DNA of 64,000 nucleotides, taken from DASQZT01 sp035638575 (GTDB lineage Bacteria; Acidobacteriota; Terriglobia; Bryobacterales; Bryobacteraceae). The stretch spans positions 1-64,000 of the forward strand of contig DASQZT010000090.1 of the NCBI GenBank assembly GCA_035638575.1, in the 5' to 3' direction. Made by a program: the position numbers and the translations under genes. Within the stretch, counting starts at the first letter, position 1; each line of letters opens with the position of its first letter. The notes under the pieces were generated by a model. It was not told where the DNA came from. It saw only the letters and a program-made list of their open reading frames with translations, and ran no database searches. Positions 63,322-64,000 of this stretch are shown here, piece by piece.

Positions 63322-63648
63322 TCAGCTTGCCTCGAGGGCGCTCGAAATGGCCAGCGCGATGGTTGCCCACTGCCGCGTTTCGGTCTGCAACTGCCGCCGG
63401 CCCGCCGCGGTGAGGCGGTAGAACCGGGCGCGCCGGTTGTTTTCCGAGTCGCCCCAGGCCGAGGAGAGCCATCCGGCCTCCTCCATGCGGTGCAGCGCGG
63501 GAAACAGCGAGCCGGGTTTCACTTGAAAGGTGCCGTTGGTGATCTGCGCGATGCGGTGCGAGATGGCGAGCCCGTGCATCCCGTCGAGCGCCAGCGCCTT
63601 CAGGATCAGAAGATCGAGGGTTCCTTGCAGGAGATTGGTAGCAGGCAT
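63322..63648 (-). CDS. PadR-family transcriptional regulator
   Basis: The 108-residue winged-helix protein has LLQGTLDLLILKALALDGMH (7-26), VKPGSLFPALHRMEEAGWLS and RRARFYRLTAAGRRQL, the standard PadR pattern. It lies 11 bases before the ADOP permease gene on the same strand, a pairing typical of Acidobacteriota in which PadR represses itself and the permease. The ATG at 63648 is preceded only by a weak RBS (ACGAG), and the promoter and operator described next abut it. Confidence 0.92.
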   Translation of the reverse strand: MPATNLLQGTLDLLILKALALDGMHGLAISHRIAQITNGTFQVKPGSLFPALHRMEEAGWLSSAWGDSENNRRARFYRLTAAGRRQLQTETRQWATIALAISSALEAS

Positions 63649-63651
63649 ACT

Positions 63652-63690
63652 CGTATAGAGATTCTATACGGGACTCCTATAGAATGTCAA
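63652..63690 (-). promoter_or_regulatory. PadR-ADOP promoter with overlapping palindromic operator
   Basis: On the minus strand TTGACA (63690-63685) and TATAGA (63668-63663) are spaced by 16 bases, a near-consensus promoter. A perfect inverted repeat CGTATAGA / TCTATACG (63652-63659 and 63663-63670) overlaps the -10 box and start site, which places a PadR operator where repression would block RNA polymerase. A CTATAG half-site between the boxes may be a second contact. Confidence 0.7.
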
Positions 63691-63703
63691 TATGTGGGTG
63701 TTG

Positions 63704-64000
63704 TTAATTTGCCGACGGCTTTTCCACGCGGTCGATGACCAGGACGTCCACGGGAGCCTTCGTGGATTCCAGCTTCAACCCCAGTTGCTGCTGGAATGCG
63801 AGGAACAGATCCGGTGGCGCATCGGCGGCATTTTCGGTCGGGGGCGGTGGATTGAGCGCCGGGCCGCCGATCTGGGATTGGGACGGGTCGGGAGTCCACG
63901 TCAGGGTGAAGTCGTACCTTCCGGAAGCGAGTCCTGTCTGGTCCACCACCGGCCGCTCCAGGATGTTGGCCTGCAGCATGCTGGCGAATTCCGCCATGGT
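63704..64000 (-). CDS. TIGR03435-type protein, C-terminal part, cut by window edge
   Basis: The C-terminal 98 residues or so of a protein whose start lies beyond the window. The pattern VVDQTGLASGRYDFTLTWTP, FLAFQQQLGLKLESTKAPVD and VLVIDRVEKPS is that of the TIGR03435 C-terminal domain, found almost only in Acidobacteriota and often many times per genome. Members are usually exported or membrane-anchored proteins of about 250-350 residues; the function is unknown. It is on the same strand as the PadR gene and 55 bases before it. Confidence 0.88.
   Translation of the reverse strand, partial: TMAEFASMLQANILERPVVDQTGLASGRYDFTLTWTPDPSQSQIGGPALNPPPPTENAADAPPDLFLAFQQQLGLKLESTKAPVDVLVIDRVEKPSAN

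Overview
The window is a GC-rich chromosomal segment of an Acidobacteriota member, most likely close to Candidatus Solibacter / Bryobacter. The evidence is a set of families typical of that group: two exported proteins with TIGR03437-type C-terminal modules, the end of a TIGR03435-type protein, an acidobacterial duplicated orphan permease (ADOP) beside a PadR regulator, many secreted esterases and glycoside hydrolases, and Gly/Arg-rich linkers. There is no rRNA, tRNA or CRISPR array, and no plasmid or phage backbone. TTG and GTG starts are common. Several genes are joined by stop/start overlaps (GTGA, TTGA, ATGA, TGATG, TAATG).

Layout. 1-9.5 kb: a permuted ATP-grasp protein, a shortened ABC/Wzt-like ATPase, a methyltransferase coupled to an exported beta-helix protein, a Crp/Fnr regulator, a small zincin, cmk-lysC (nucleotide and amino-acid metabolism), and a higBA toxin-antitoxin module behind a perfect inverted repeat. 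9.6-20 kb: a PpiD-like chaperone, DedA, a B12-radical SAM enzyme, a second Crp/Fnr, a TIR gene with its nSTAND continuation cut off by an in-frame amber codon, an unknown protein behind a promoter and two palindromes, an exported methyltransferase, a transketolase and a Flp pilin. 20-24 kb: a PEP-CTERM protein, a chimaeric gene remnant (alcohol dehydrogenase start fused to fucosidase end), a YgjV-like membrane protein, a HAD phosphatase and a GntR regulator.

24.2-34.1 kb is the most interesting block. It holds a NapH/NapG-like membrane multi-ferredoxin fusion, a DUF362 protein, an AmmeMemoRadiSam radical SAM enzyme, a fused Memo+AMMECR1 protein, a membrane spermidine-synthase-like protein and a second DUF362 protein. 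The DUF362, radical SAM and Memo/AMMECR1 proteins all begin with Tat- or Sec-like export signals. This suggests an extracytoplasmic version of the AmmeMemoRadiSam system that may be fed electrons through the membrane by the ferredoxin.

34-45 kb holds secreted proteins (VOC, lamin-tail/CARDB/TIGR03437, PHP-like, mannonate-dehydratase-like, TIGR03437) and two adjacent toxin-antitoxin modules (mazEF-like, hicBA). 45-49.6 kb: an ABC exporter pair, a leucine-rich-repeat protein and a secreted beta-propeller. 49.8-60.7 kb is a carbohydrate/ester degradation region: a large alpha/beta hydrolase, RraA-like, GH88/105, a hydrolase that lacks its nucleophile segment, two type-B carboxylesterases with the collapsed remnant of a third between them, and a large alpha-glucuronidase-like protein. 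60.7-64 kb: ADOP permease, PadR, and a truncated TIGR03435 protein at the window edge.

Three copies of a triple-hairpin interspersed repeat (near 0.1, 12.2 and 16.6 kb) show stem changes matched on both arms. They look like a small structured mobile or REP-like element.
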